Shown here one piece after another: positions 10,155 through 21,311 of a stretch of DNA of 64,000 nt. This DNA is from Metridium senile (Eukaryota > Cnidaria > Anthozoa > Actiniaria > Metridiidae): assembly GCA_949775045.1 (NCBI GenBank), contig OX459108.1, positions 3,272,935 to 3,336,934 on the forward strand, given 5' to 3'. Position numbers and translations under genes: made by a program. The notes under the pieces are model-generated. The model saw only the letters and a list, made by a program, of their open reading frames with translations, was not told the origin of the DNA and made no database searches. Within the stretch, counting starts at the first letter, position 1, and the number at the start of each line of letters is the position of its first letter.

Positions 10155-10923
10155 ATTGACACTCGTGTATATCCAGAAGAATTAAAAGGTAGATCAAGTG
10201 CTTTTTACAAAGAAAAACATTTCTTTGAGGAACTTTGGGTTTAATCTTTGACAATCAAAGTATTATTTGTTGGATCATATTTGTAAAATATACATATACA
10301 TCCTAACAGAAGAAGTAAAATATAAATATTTCCTTGAGGAATTGTGGGAGTAATCCTTTTTGATATACTTAAAACTATCTTATATTATTATTTTGACCAG
10401 GAAAACTGGCACGCCGAACTGAACGAGGAATAAAGAAGAAAGGAAATGTTTTTATATTTTTATATTATATTAAGAATATTTTTTTTTTATTTGAAAGCTA
10501 TAAATGTAATTATAACTCATTCAAGGTTGACAACAGCATACCCTATTTGGGAAGAAAAACTGGAAAATGGCCACTTAAGAGATGAACCCGAAGAAGATGA
10601 ATTTGATGAAGAGGGATATCATATAAACAAGTTTTAGTTTTTTAGAAATTAGGTTTTTTTTTAGGAATCAAAAACTAGACTGTATGCATATATACATTTT
10701 TAAACTATGAATTAATTGGTTTCAAAATCCCATCACAAAAAGTGCTGACATAAGTGGTCTATAGCTTTAGGTATAAGTAGTGCTGTCCATAGCAACGACA
10801 TCAAAGCTATAAAGACGAGGGGAAAAAACGAAAACACTGAGGACATTGAAGTTCCTGACTTTGTTCTGAAACACTTTGATGGTACCGATATTGATGAGCA
10901 ATTTAATGGACCAATTCAATATT
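10155..10923 (+). repeat. Segmental duplication copy B (partner 7985-8750)
   Basis: Near-identical to 7985-8750, with a few indels. It includes the acidic-tail module ending at 10637. It is followed directly by a fourth, shorter acidic-tail copy (10930-11063). Confidence 0.85.
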
Positions 10924-11063
10924 GTTATATTGTAAATATAACTTATTCAAGGTTGACAACAGCATACCCTATTTGGGAAGAAAAACTAGAAAATGGCCAC
11001 TTAAGAGATGAAGAAGAAGAAGATGAATTTGATGAAGAGGGATATCATATAAACAAGTTTTAG

Positions 11064-12930
11064 TTTTTTAGAAATTAGGTTTAACATTTTTCTTCAATTT
11101 TTAATTAATTTATATTTCGAGTTATGTTTTTAAACCCTTTGAGAATTGCAGGCGTGTAGATATGTAGTTTTCATTTTTAGTATTTGTTTTTACCTATTGG
11201 TATAAATAACTTTGGACCAAGGTGATTTTATCGTAAGAGAATATGTGAATTTAGATCTCTATGTGAATATTGTTGAAAGCATTTTATATTTAAAGCAGTT
11301 CTAAGTAATGGAAAAGCTAGAGTTTAATCACTAACAGGTAACGAACCATCTTTTGTGTTTCTATTGTCCACGGCAAATGTAATTTACATAAAGCTTATGC
11401 AAAATTAAAATTAATATTGGCACTTTCATGCGTTAAAAGACAAATTTGCACAAGCAAAAATTATTGGCATTTTTCTCTTTTAAACTTATATAATAATGAC
11501 AAAAACAACAAGAAGAAAATTAATATTGTTATTTTTTTTCGCTTTTCTTATATAAGATTTAAAACAAAGAAGAAAAAGTGTTGTAAAAAAATTCAAAGCC
11601 ACGAGTGATAAGCTTAATTGCATTTCATAAACGCTAAGTTAATTGAATTTTAAAAGAACTGTTCGTAGCATTTTGAAAATGTTTTGAAAAAATCTACAGA
11701 CATTTTGATGTCAATTATGGAAGCACAAGTGTTAAAATTGTAAACTTTTTGAAGAGGCAAAGGTCATGATCAAACACGTAGAAAACGGTTTCTCGTGAAC
11801 ACGTGAACACCGAACATTTCACAATTCAATTGACTGTTTCTTAGCCATAAACCACGAGAATTGACGTGAAAATCTTATTCAAATACATTGAAGTTTAAGG
11901 TGAAATAGTTTTCAAGCTTAAAGATACATTGATCTTCGTGGATATATCAAGATTTAACCTATTAAATTTTCACAAAAACACTGTTTGCAAATTCATTCAA
12001 TAATATCAACTTTCATCAAATATTAGCAAGGATTGTTGCTTATTACATACCATTTAGTCGTACAAAGTCTTTAGCTTGTGGACTGTTCTTCAAATATGGG
12101 TTTTAACGCAGAAAGAATTTCCAATAAGCACACACAACCCGTCCATATGTTGAACAACTGAATGATCTTTCACTCGAAGCGTGGCCTATTCGATCTATTC
12201 AATATTCGCAAAGCATGACGGTATATATAACACAGGTAACCCATTTGAGGGTGCGGCATTACAAAGGTCTAAAGTAACGAAAATCAGCGTTTTTGGCCGA
12301 ATTGATTACAAATAATAGCCTCAAATGACTTTTCTTTAATATATTGGGTTTTTGGAAAGCTAAAATTACATAAAAAGCTAAGTTTTGGGAAAGTATGATT
12401 TCTTAATCAATGCTAATTAGCGCGCTTCGCTAGATTCCACTGGGAATTAAAATGCTCTTGCGTAACCGTCCCATTGTTCAGCCACGTTGGACAAACAATT
12501 AAGCGGCTGCAAGGGATTACATTCTTACGTCAACCAGTAAACAAACTTGGCTTGTATTGTAAGCCAAGAAAGGGCAGAAAAGCTAACTTACACGAATAAT
12601 AAAAACTAAAAGATGAAAGGGCCATGAACGAGGGAATTTTTTTAGATGAACATCGTAATAATATTATGACATTTTAGATGAAGGGGAGACGAAGAAAATG
12701 AAAAAAATCAAACAAACTAGCCATTTATTGCGCGCCCACTTGTGGTTTGGGCTGTATTCGGTGATTCAAACAAAACCTCTAATGGAATTCAGAATCGTAA
12801 TTCCGAGTTCAATAAAAATACCAACTAAATGCGTTTTGTTTAAAACTCGAAAGTCAGTGACTTTGAAACGTCGCACCATACTTGCGTTAATCTTTACTTT
12901 ACATAATAGAAATGTTATCTAGAAAAGATT
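11064..12930. other. AT-rich intergenic DNA, nothing recognised
   Basis: No convincing coding frame, splice-compatible exon, RNA gene or long repeat seen on either strand. Confidence 0.4.
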
Positions 12931-13185
12931 AGGTAATATAATTATGAAATTTGTAACACCGTAAAAAATGTTGATTTTACTGACGCTTCGAGCTTTAGCG
13001 CTGTCGGAGTAAATTAAATATACCAAAAAGTGTTTGCTGCTTACAGATTCACATGGTTTTTAACAATTAGGTAATATAATTCAATTTGTAACACCGTAAA
13101 AAATGCTGATTTTACTGACGCTTCGAGCTTTAGCCCTTCGTAAATTAAACCTACAACTATTTGCTGCTTACAGATTCATGTCTTT
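12931..13185 (-). repeat. Two copies of the dispersed hammerhead-like repeat
   Basis: Two diverged direct copies about 136 bp apart contain GTAACACCGTAAAAAATG, then TTTACTGACGCTTCGAGCTT. Read on the minus strand, the first (12,976-13,013) keeps the TTTACTC...GAGTAAA-type stem and GTCGG core; the second is shortened. Confidence 0.6.
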
Positions 13186-13734
13186 TTTAACAATTGACTG
13201 GAAATTCATGAGTTTATAAGACGCATGGCGTTCAGAATATTAATTCATTGTAAAAACATAGTGAATAGAGCTAGAACACACAAAAATGTTGCCTTTGAAA
13301 TAATTGTTTGCTTTTTGCATTTATGCACGTGGTTTGGGCTATTCACTGGACGTCATGAAATTAGCCCGCTCTAATGGCAGAATTTAATTTGATCCAGTGC
13401 ATCAAAAATACAACAATTTTAAAGAAGCTATTCCAGCGAGATAATAGTTAGCATAATAATTGTTAGTATGTGTAATATGGCTTGTTAGTATCCAACTAGT
13501 CGCAGACGAGTATAAATATCGCAGCCGGAGTAGGACTTGATTATCGCTGGATATTTTTACTCGTCTTTCAAGTAATCAATATTTAGAAAAAAAGTTTTTT
13601 GTTGATTTATATATACAGGATTAATAATATCGCAGGAAAGCCCTTCGTCAAGTTTATACTAAACAACTGTAAACTAGCGAGTAAACTAGTATAAGCTGCG
13701 TCGGTGTTTGATATAAACGATAGCGTTTCGAGCT

Positions 13735-14310
13735 TTAGGCTAGGTTTACACGGGACCGGACGAATTTTTGACCGGTCAAAAGATCGACCTGGACATGCTG
13801 CTCACACAGAACCGATCAATACAATATTTTCGTTTTGACCAGTAAGGCGTCCAAATTATTGCACGTTTAGCGCGGTCGTGCACGTATGTGAACGGAACCC
13901 CTAAGCGGATGTTTTTTTGACCGGTCAAAAAAATATCCGCTTAGGCGTGACACGGGACCGCGCTAAACCACTGGGGAGCCCAAGCTCATCACATGTGATC
14001 TTTTACAGTAAATGTATGGAGTCGAGAGATATCCTTTCGCTGTGCCTCAAATATACAATAATAAAAACTTTTTTTTTACGTAGATAGTTGTGTATAACTG
14101 TTTTGTAGTCTGTGACCGAGTTTTAGCTCAATTAGAGCGATTTTGACGAAAATACCCCAGAAAGTCTTTAATTTTTAAACGTGCAATAAGTTGGACGCCT
14201 AACTGATCAAAACGAAAATATTGTAATGATCGGTTCCGTGTGGACAGCATGTCCAGGTCGATCTTTTGACCGGTCAAAAATTCGTCCGGTCCCGTGTAAA
14301 CCTAGCCTAA
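13735..14310. mobile_element. MITE with long TIRs (about 130 bp), nested palindromes inside
   Basis: The left end GGCTAGGTTTACACGGGACC is the reverse complement of the right end, and pairing continues for about 130 bp. A TA dinucleotide flanks both ends. Inside is a second palindrome centred near 13,923 (CCTAAGCGGAT...ATCCGCTTAGG), and 13,977-14,140 is a half-copy of the foldback element found complete at 30,891. The element is itself inserted in a hammerhead-like repeat: CGAGCTTTA precedes it and TAAAGATGG follows. Confidence 0.85.
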
Positions 14311-14459
14311 AGATGGTATAAAATAATTGACCTCAGTTTCTCAAGTTTTATAGAAATGAAAACCCTGCCTTCGTCATCAAAATGGAATTTTTAAGTTTCC
14401 GCTTTTTCACGGAAAGCTCAGATGTATTTATGTAGCTTTAGAATTGAAGTTCAAGATAG

Positions 14460-14600
14460 GTAGAAGAATGTAATTTGTAACACCGTAAATAATGTTGACT
14501 TAACTTTACTGACGCTTCGAGCTTTAATAGGCCTTCGTCAGAGTAAATGCTAAAGCTCGAAACGTTAGTAAATTTAAGTTAACACTTTTTTAAACAAATT
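14460..14600. repeat. Inverted pair of hammerhead-like repeats
   Basis: 14,505-14,547 on the minus strand has a TTTACT/AGTAAA stem and an intact CTGACGA core. It is followed at once by an opposite-strand half motif (GCTAAAGCTCGAAACG). Confidence 0.6.
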
Positions 14601-14859
14601 TCGTTGATATCAAACACCGATGTAGCCTACATAGGAATACTCCGGGAACTTCAAAGCAATCTTCAAAGATATCACTTCATGGATGGCATTGTTGTCCCCC
14701 ACCTGTTGTCTTGTGTTTGTTGTTGTTATATTGTTCGTTTATTGAATATAAAAATCTGGTAGTTTTGACTCAGTATTCGCTGCAACTCTTAATTTCAACG
14801 TTCGATCCACGGAGATCTTTAATTTAGAAAAATATAAGCAATATTGGATCAAATAAATT

Positions 14860-15165
14860 TTACGGATATAGTGTTTGCGCTCTATTCCACAGTAGCCGAT
14901 TTGATTCTATTTCATGGATATGTCATATTGCGTGCGCTCTATTCCACAGTAAGCAATTTGATTCTATTTCATGGATATAGTGTTTGCGCTCTATTCCACA
15001 GTAGCAATTTGATTCTATTTCATGGATATAGTGTTTGCGCTCTATTCCACAGTAGCCGATTTGATTCTATTTCATGGATATAGTGTTTGCGCTCTATTCC
15101 ACAGTAGCCGATTTGATTCTATTTCATGGACATACTATTTACTCTGTATTTTCACAGTAGCAATT
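14860..15165 (+). repeat. Minisatellite, about 53-bp unit, six copies
   Basis: Unit consensus includes GATTCTATTTCATGGATATA, then GTGTTTGCGCTCTATTCCAC and AGTAGC. The same family occurs inverted at 53,525-53,770. Open frames here are repeat artefacts. Confidence 0.9.
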
Positions 15166-15404
15166 GATTCAATGAATTTTATTAAGTATCGATGTCGTTA
15201 ACGTTGTCCAAACACAGTAGATATAAACTAGCGAGTAAACTAGTATAGGCTGCGTCGGTATTTGATATAAAAAATCAGTAGGTAATATTAGTAGGGGATT
15301 GTCTCCCGGTACAACAGTCAGGCCTCGGAGGCATTCACTAACAACACTCATGATTGTAAACTGCTGGTTTACAGCAGTCCGATATGTCCTCCATATACAC
15401 ATTA

Positions 15405-15570
<166 letters not shown>

Positions 15571-15769
15571 TGTGTCAGTGCATGGACACGAACCCTATTT
15601 TATAAATTAAGACAATGACATTTTAACTGACTTTATACAATAACTATTTGAAATCACGTATTTTGATAGGTTGAGGCGAGAGCTTTATGAGAGCACACAG
15701 CACGCGTGTTTGCATGTGGATCAATTTGTATTTTATAAAAGAAATAAAAAACTTGCTTTCTGTGCTGTA

Positions 15770-15848
15770 TGCAGTTATAAAGCACTTGGGGATTGTTAGA
15801 ACACTCGAGAAGTGTGTTCTGACAACCCCGCGTGCTTTATAACTGCAC
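15770..15848. repeat. Inverted-repeat hairpin
   Basis: GCAGTTATAAAGCACTTGGG...TTAGAACAC pairs with GTGTTCTGACAACCCCG...TTTATAACTGC around a loop of a few bases. It probably belongs to a foldback element extending to about 15,690-15,860. Confidence 0.75.
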
Positions 15849-15961
15849 ACAGCACACGCGCGTGTTTTCTATTCCTTCAATAAAGTATCATGATAACTGG
15901 AACATTTTGTATGACGTTACCAATCAAAATCCTATTCTTTGACATTAATAATATCATCCAA

Positions 15962-16149
15962 TCAAATCAAGACCCAGATGTCCTTCCGAGGTCTTCCACA
16001 TGACGTTTCCGTTGTAATCCCAGCAGGCATTGCGCCATTACGGCGGAGTACAACAGTAGCACGGCGCATGTCTGGTCCTTGTGAGCTATGCCAAAAGTTT
16101 GTCTTGGCGTCAGGATCACAGCGATGAACTCTGCCGTTAAACTTGTCAA
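15962..16149 (-). CDS. Small probably secreted protein, exon 4 (last)
   Basis: Last exon of a minus-strand gene. The acceptor TTTTTCATCGCAG is strong and entry is in phase 1, matching exon 3. It encodes IDKFNGRVHRCDPDAKTNFW, then about 40 residues with SCGRPRKDIWVLI at the end, and a TGA at 15,962. The reading is codon-like throughout and lies outside any repeat. I do not recognise the protein; the fold cannot be inferred from sequence alone. Confidence 0.7.
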
Positions 16150-16515
16150 CTGCGATGAAAAACAATGGTTACCATGGGTTACACTGCAAAAACGGCTGAG
16201 TAGATACAACTCAGTACATTGAGCCCCTCCCAACTTCACATTTTATAGCGGTGCTTCTTATGCGAGCGGTGCACCGTGTGACTGAGAACTGCTGTTAATT
16301 TCTATATTTCTTTATTGTTGTAATGCGCATTTGAATATTGTCTAGAAAATGCACAATATAAGTAATAAATTATCATTATTAATTATTATTTCTTTTATAA
16401 GATATTCAGTTGTTAAAATCAAACGAATAGATGTCCCATGCTCTGTTAAGTGATAGAGATCGCTTCTTAGCCAATCAGAGCGCGCGATTTATTTCAAATA
16501 TTTCATTACGTAAGA

Positions 16516-16807
16516 TACACCTATTTCAAAAATCGTTGTCGCAGCCGAAGCTACGGTCCACACTCTAAAGCCTGCAAAGGATGTCGGTAATATGAACATA
16601 AATTGTGATTTATTGCGCGTTATATAAAGAAATATTTGTTTTACCATCTACCATTGCAACAACTTGTTATGGTCATATAACACAAACACGTACAACCAAA
16701 ATATGCTATGAATAAATCGATAACACGAGAAGAAATACCGACATCCTTTGCAGGCTTCAGAGTGTGGACTGTGGCTTTGTTTGCGACAACGATTTTTGAA
16801 ATAGGTA
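16516..16807. mobile_element. MITE, CACCTATTTC family, full length
   Basis: TIRs of about 80 bp: TACACCTATTTCAAAAATCG on the left, its complement ending at about 16,807 on the right, both followed inward by GTTGTCGCA and a GCAAAGGATGTCGGTA block. Other copies: 62,919-63,343 (full), 59,032, 49,965, 42,755 and 52,771 (partial). This copy lies in intron 3 of the small secreted-protein gene. Confidence 0.85.
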
Positions 16808-16812
16808 CATAC

Positions 16813-16925
16813 TTGTACTAGTTCCCATCCTGTGTTCATTGAATATACCATCACCAACGCTAGCATCAAAGTCCTTGACATCGTTCCATGGTACTGTCAG
16901 TTTTGCACCGAATGCGAAAGATGGT
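16813..16925 (-). CDS. Small probably secreted protein, exon 3
   Basis: Acceptor GTTTTTATAG, donor GTATGT; enters in phase 2 and leaves in phase 1. Encodes PSFAFGAKLTVPWNDVKDFD, then ASVGDGIFNEHRMGTST. Phases fit exons 2 and 4 exactly. The donor abuts the MITE at 16,516-16,807, whose first bases begin about six nucleotides into the intron. Confidence 0.75.
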
Positions 16926-17768
16926 CTATAAAAACAGGATTAAACCAAGAAATATTCACCCACGAAAAGATACCAAGAAATTGGCGAAATTCTATCGCTA
17001 TTAGGGATGGGCAATTAGATTTTTTAAGGGGGAGGTGGGGGGGGAGGGGGGGAGAGAGGGACAAATACCAAAAAAAAATTCGAGCACAGCATTACAGAGA
17101 AAAATAAAAATCGTGCACAGCAACAATGACAAAATAAAAATATTCGTGCAAGTTTAAAAAAAAATCTGCACAACCACAAAGGACAAAAAAGTACCGCTTG
17201 CCAAAAAAAATTAGCCCTTCGTCGGAGTAAAAGAGGGGAAAAAAACCGATTTATTATCCCCTGGGGAATTAGAATACAAAGACCAAAGTGTTTCCTTTTC
17301 TAATTTCTTTTGTTTTGCTTATGATAACGATTATGACGCAGTGTGAATCAGGCTTAAGAAATACAACCAACAAACCCACAGCAGTCAAACGACTACGCAT
17401 GTGGGAAAAAAACAAGTAAAATGATCCAGCACACAAATCTAACATTAGTACGGACTCTATGAAAAACAATGGAGTGTACGACTTTCATCGCTTTTTTCTC
17501 AAAATATAAAGAAAAATACAACTGATAGACTCATGGTAGCTTTACAGTATAACAAATTAAGGTTATGTACACGAAACTTCGATCGAGCTTACATATTCAG
17601 GAAATTTCTTATAAATCGACTTCAAACACTGTAATCCGAAATTCCTAATATTTACAATGGCAAATGTACCGCTGTGAAAATTTTGCCACGCATGCGTAGT
17701 TGTCTAACACCCTCGACCAGGACTATATCGTTTGTAAATCTGTTTTACCCTTGTGAAAACTTTTATAC

Positions 17769-18015
17769 CTATATTTAGGAGAGGCAGTTGTTCCAAAGAT
17801 CTTCCAACAACCAGAGGCGCCATAAAATTCTTGTGTGTATCTTATGTGAGTCCAGTCTCCTTGGACGTAGAAGACCGCGCCAGATCCAGGCCCCTGACCG
17901 CACCCATAGTTTAAAGCATTTGCATTAATTTCAACACCGTTTGCACTGTCATTGTAAGAGACTTTGACGCCTAATGTAATGGCTTTGATCATATTCATTG
18001 TGACTATTTGCCATT
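17769..18015 (-). CDS. Small probably secreted protein, exon 2
   Basis: Acceptor TTTCAATAG at 18,016; donor AG|GTATAA at 17,768. About 83 codons: WQIVTMNMIKAITLGVKVSY, then NGVEINANALNYGCGQGPGS, GAVFYVQGDWTHIRY and GASGCWKIFG. It joins exon 3 in phase 2 with no stop. Two Cys in this exon and two in exon 4 would suit an extracellular, disulfide-stabilised fold. No named family recognised. The frame requires the preceding exon to end in phase 1, which is not fully resolved for exon 1. Confidence 0.7.
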
Positions 18016-18065
18016 CTATTGAAATTGAGAAGAATTCATGTTAGTTTACAAACATAGACGGAGGT

Positions 18066-18330
18066 TACTACATTTTACTCCAATGGTTTCCTTAGAAACA
18101 CTGGTGCAGTCCACACTAGTTTACCCGCTAGTTATCGTACATTTTACTCCAATTGTTTCCTTAGAATTTGAAATACTGACGCAGACCACACTAGTGTAAC
18201 CTCTAATTACTGCACATTTTTACTCCATTTCTTTCCTTACAAACATTGACGCAGTCCACGACGGCTAAATTAACCGCTAGCTATCGTACATTTGTACTTC
18301 AATATATTTTTCTTAAAGAACCAACACAGT
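18066..18330. repeat. Diverged tandem repeat, about 80-bp unit
   Basis: Three to four units share ACATTTTACTCCAATTGTTT, TGACGCAGTCCAC and CCGCTAGTTATCGTAC. They lie in intron 1 of the small secreted-protein gene. Confidence 0.7.
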
Positions 18331-18397
18331 ATAAAATGTTTTTCTTGGCGCTAGTTGCTCGGAACAACTTTAATTTTACGTTAAAATAACTTTTTGA

Positions 18398-18480
18398 CGA
18401 CATACGCAAGAAGAGGATGCGTTTCCGTAATAACAACCAAACAAAAATGCAACAACTAGTAAAACCACATAGTTACACAT
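18398..18480 (-). CDS. Small probably secreted protein, exon 1 (signal peptide)
   Basis: ATG at 18,480 reads MCNYVVLLVVAFLFGCYYGN and then ASSSCVC, a typical signal peptide with a likely cleavage after GNA. A good donor (TGC|GTATGT) gives phase 0, while exon 2 needs phase 1; weaker phase-1 GT sites a few bases downstream would fit, or a short exon is missing. Start and signal peptide are well supported, the exact 3' end is not. Confidence 0.5.
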
Positions 18481-18951
18481 TGTATCTGTGATTTCTTGAT
18501 CGACTTCTGGCTTTCTTAACCGAGTTGACTCGCATATGATTGTGAAGTGTTAGTTCTATTACATATATGAGCACACTAATTAAACATGAACTCCTTCAGT
18601 AGACAAACAATAATTTTCGGCTTGTACTTTATTTGACCAGCTTTATATGCTATTACGAATGATTTTCCTTTTGTCAAGAAACTGTGAAATGAATAGTAAT
18701 ACTGCACTCGGCAATTGACAGAACTTGTAAGAAATGAGAAAAACGACGCAAATTTGAAGGTTTTATATAACTTCTCGAGTTCTCAAGTACTTTATTACTG
18801 TATACAGCACGGAAAGCAAGTTTTCTGCAGTTTCTTTATTAAATACAAATTGACATAGTCCTTTGCTATAAATGGCGGAAAATGACTTTTACAAGTACTA
18901 GTAAACAATGCATGTTTTAATATTTTAAAGTTGCTGCTAGGAAGGTTCATA

Positions 18952-19056
18952 TTGTTACAATTAGATTGGTTTTTTGACACTATCAGTTAAATTAAAACGA
19001 TAACTTTAAGTATGAATTTAAATGCTAGTGTCAAAAAACCAATCTAATTGTAACAA
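18952..19056. repeat. Inverted repeat, 30-bp arms
   Basis: GTTACAATTAGATTGGTTTT plus TTGACACT is reverse-complemented at AGTGTCAAAAAACCAATCTA plus ATTGTAAC, with a spacer of about 44 bp. Confidence 0.85.
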
Positions 19057-19497
19057 CATGTTTTACATGTAATAGTTTAGCACTGTCATATATGAAAGAA
19101 CTATCTTAAATATTCATTCATGGAAAGATTCGCTGCTCTGTGCAAAATGCACTAAATAATAAAAAATGTAAGGATTTGTATCACACGTGACCCCATGTAC
19201 CTCACTTAGATCGATCAGGGGCCGGTTGGACGAATTAACTGGCCCCAGTTCTGTAAAAATAAGCCACAGAATTCGAAATAGAAAACCCACCTTAACATTT
19301 AGTAAAAGTGTAAAATGTCAGATCATAATATGGATGACATGAGAAATGATGGTAATATTACAATAGAGCATTTTCTTACGGATTCGTTTGTGAAAACACT
19401 TTGCAATCTTGCCGAATCTTAGGAAATTACTTAAAATTACTTTGCACTTTTACTAATATCAAGGCGCTCTTTCCAATTATGATTTTCCAGGCAAAGC

Positions 19498-19908
19498 AAT
19501 CTCGTACCCAGCGCCCGCGTTACTTTTGGTCTGCGACAAAGAACGTGAGCTCTGGCATAGACCGAATCGAAATATGGCGACCTTCTATTGTTATTGACTG
19601 GCCAGCCTCGTGTTCACGTTGGAACACAATAGACTTTCCACATGTATGCGAGGCTCGCCAGTCAAGAAGAATTGTTATTCAAATTGGCCGCCATATTTCG
19701 ATTTGGTGTATAAACCGTTTCTAGCAAAGTCCAGGATTTATTGGACTTCCGGTGTTACAGCGCATGCGTTAGCTAAATTACGCCCGGAAAAATGCGCGTG
19801 CGCATCAGTTTGAAAATGCATGGGCCAAATTCGCTCAGAAACGGTTTATGCCAGGGCTCACGTTTTTTGTCGCAGAACAAAAGTAACGTGGGCGCTGGGT
19901 ACGAGGTT
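19498..19908. mobile_element. MITE nested inside another MITE
   Basis: Outer arms: CTCGTACCCAGCGCCCGCGT... at 19,498-19,556 and its complement at 19,847-19,908. Inner element (about 19,558-19,712) has ends ACCGAATCGAAATATGGCG and GCCATATTTCGATTTGGT and is present alone at 28,915-29,075. Order of insertion is therefore visible. Confidence 0.8.
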
Positions 19909-20550
19909 GCAGGCAAAGGTGTTTGATTACAGGAGATGTGGGTCACGTGACCTCTTACAACAAGTTGCCTCTTCCACTAATGGACTAACATTTGATAACT
20001 ATTAACTCGTACTGAAATACAGCCTAAAAAAAACTCTTTAAGATAGCAAACAAAAACTTAATTGAAGAGTTTTAATGCACCAATGCAAAGTGCGCAAAAA
20101 TAAATAAACATTTTTCATGAACAATAGCCGATGCAAAATGTAAGAACATAAACGATTTTTGATGGGCTATAGCCCACGGAAACGGATAAAAATGATCAAG
20201 AATGACAATTTTTGATTCACTTTAGCCCAAGCAAAATGCTTAAAAATAGATTTCAGTCCACAGCGGTAAATTTGCCATTGTCAACATTAGGAATGCCTAC
20301 AGAGAAGTCGATTTATAAGAAATTCGCTGAATATATGAGCTTGAAGTTTCCTGTACATAACCCTTGCTTATATTGTAAAGCTACCATTTATATTAGTTGA
20401 TGCTTTTGTAGTTTTGTTTGTGTTTTGAGAAAAAAGCGGTGAAAGTCGTACACTCCATCGTTTTTTAATTTATAAAGTCCGTACGAATGTGAGATTTATG
20501 TGCTGGATCATTTTACTTATTTTTCGCGCATGTATAGTCGTATAACCACT

Positions 20551-20690
20551 GTGTTAGTATAAGCTGCGTCGGTGTTTAATTTGATATAAACGATGGGTAA
20601 TAAAATGAAATGTGTAACATCGTAAAAAATTATTTAACTTTACTGACGTTTCGATCTTTAGCCCTTCGTCGGAGTAAATTGATTCATAGT
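20551..20690 (-). repeat. Dispersed hammerhead-like repeat
   Basis: AAGCTGCGTCGGTGTTTAAT, a GTAACATCGTAAAAAATTAT block and then the motif at 20,639-20,678. On the minus strand the last is TTTACT-CCGACGA-hairpin-GAAACGTC-AGTAAA. Confidence 0.65.
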
Positions 20691-20974
20691 TGATAGTTTA
20701 AAAATATTGATTAGCTCTGCATGGTCTGATATTAAGTTTGTTTTTGACTTAAACAAATATGTGAGAAGGGAGGGGAGGTACGGGAAGCACTAGCCTTCGA
20801 TATTATAAATCATCAAACATTCCTTCAGTTGGTTTGTTGATTCAAGAGTCAACCACATAGCTTCAACTCCTTTGTTCATTCTTAATTACTTTTTGTAATA
20901 AACTCTCTTGTTTGAAGATGTTTTTCTGTAATGTTTACTTTTACAAGCCATAACACTCTAGGTGGGGACTAGGA

Positions 20975-21311
20975 AGATTAAGTTTTACCTCACGAACTAT
21001 AAGTTTTCTGTGATAATTTACAAGTTTTGGGAATGGAATTGATTGAAGAACTGGAAGCAGAATTTCAGAAGTGAAGTTAAGCGTGTTTTGTCAACCTAAA
21101 AATATACGACTTTGTGACGTCCAAAAGGTAAATTATGACGAACTAGAAATATTAAGTTTTACCACAAGAACTATAGGTTTTCTGTGATAATTTACAAGTT
21201 TTGGGAATGGAATTGATTGAAGAACTGGAAGCACAATTTCAGAAGTGACGTTTAGTGTGTTTTGTCAACCTAAAAATATACGGCTTTTCGACATCCAAAA
21301 GGTAAACTATG
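20975..21311 (+). repeat. Two-copy tandem duplication, about 174-bp period
   Basis: Both copies contain TTTTCTGTGATAATTTACAA, GGAATTGATTGAAGAACTGG and TGTTTTGTCAACCTAAAAAT. No coding frame is conserved between them. Confidence 0.85.
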
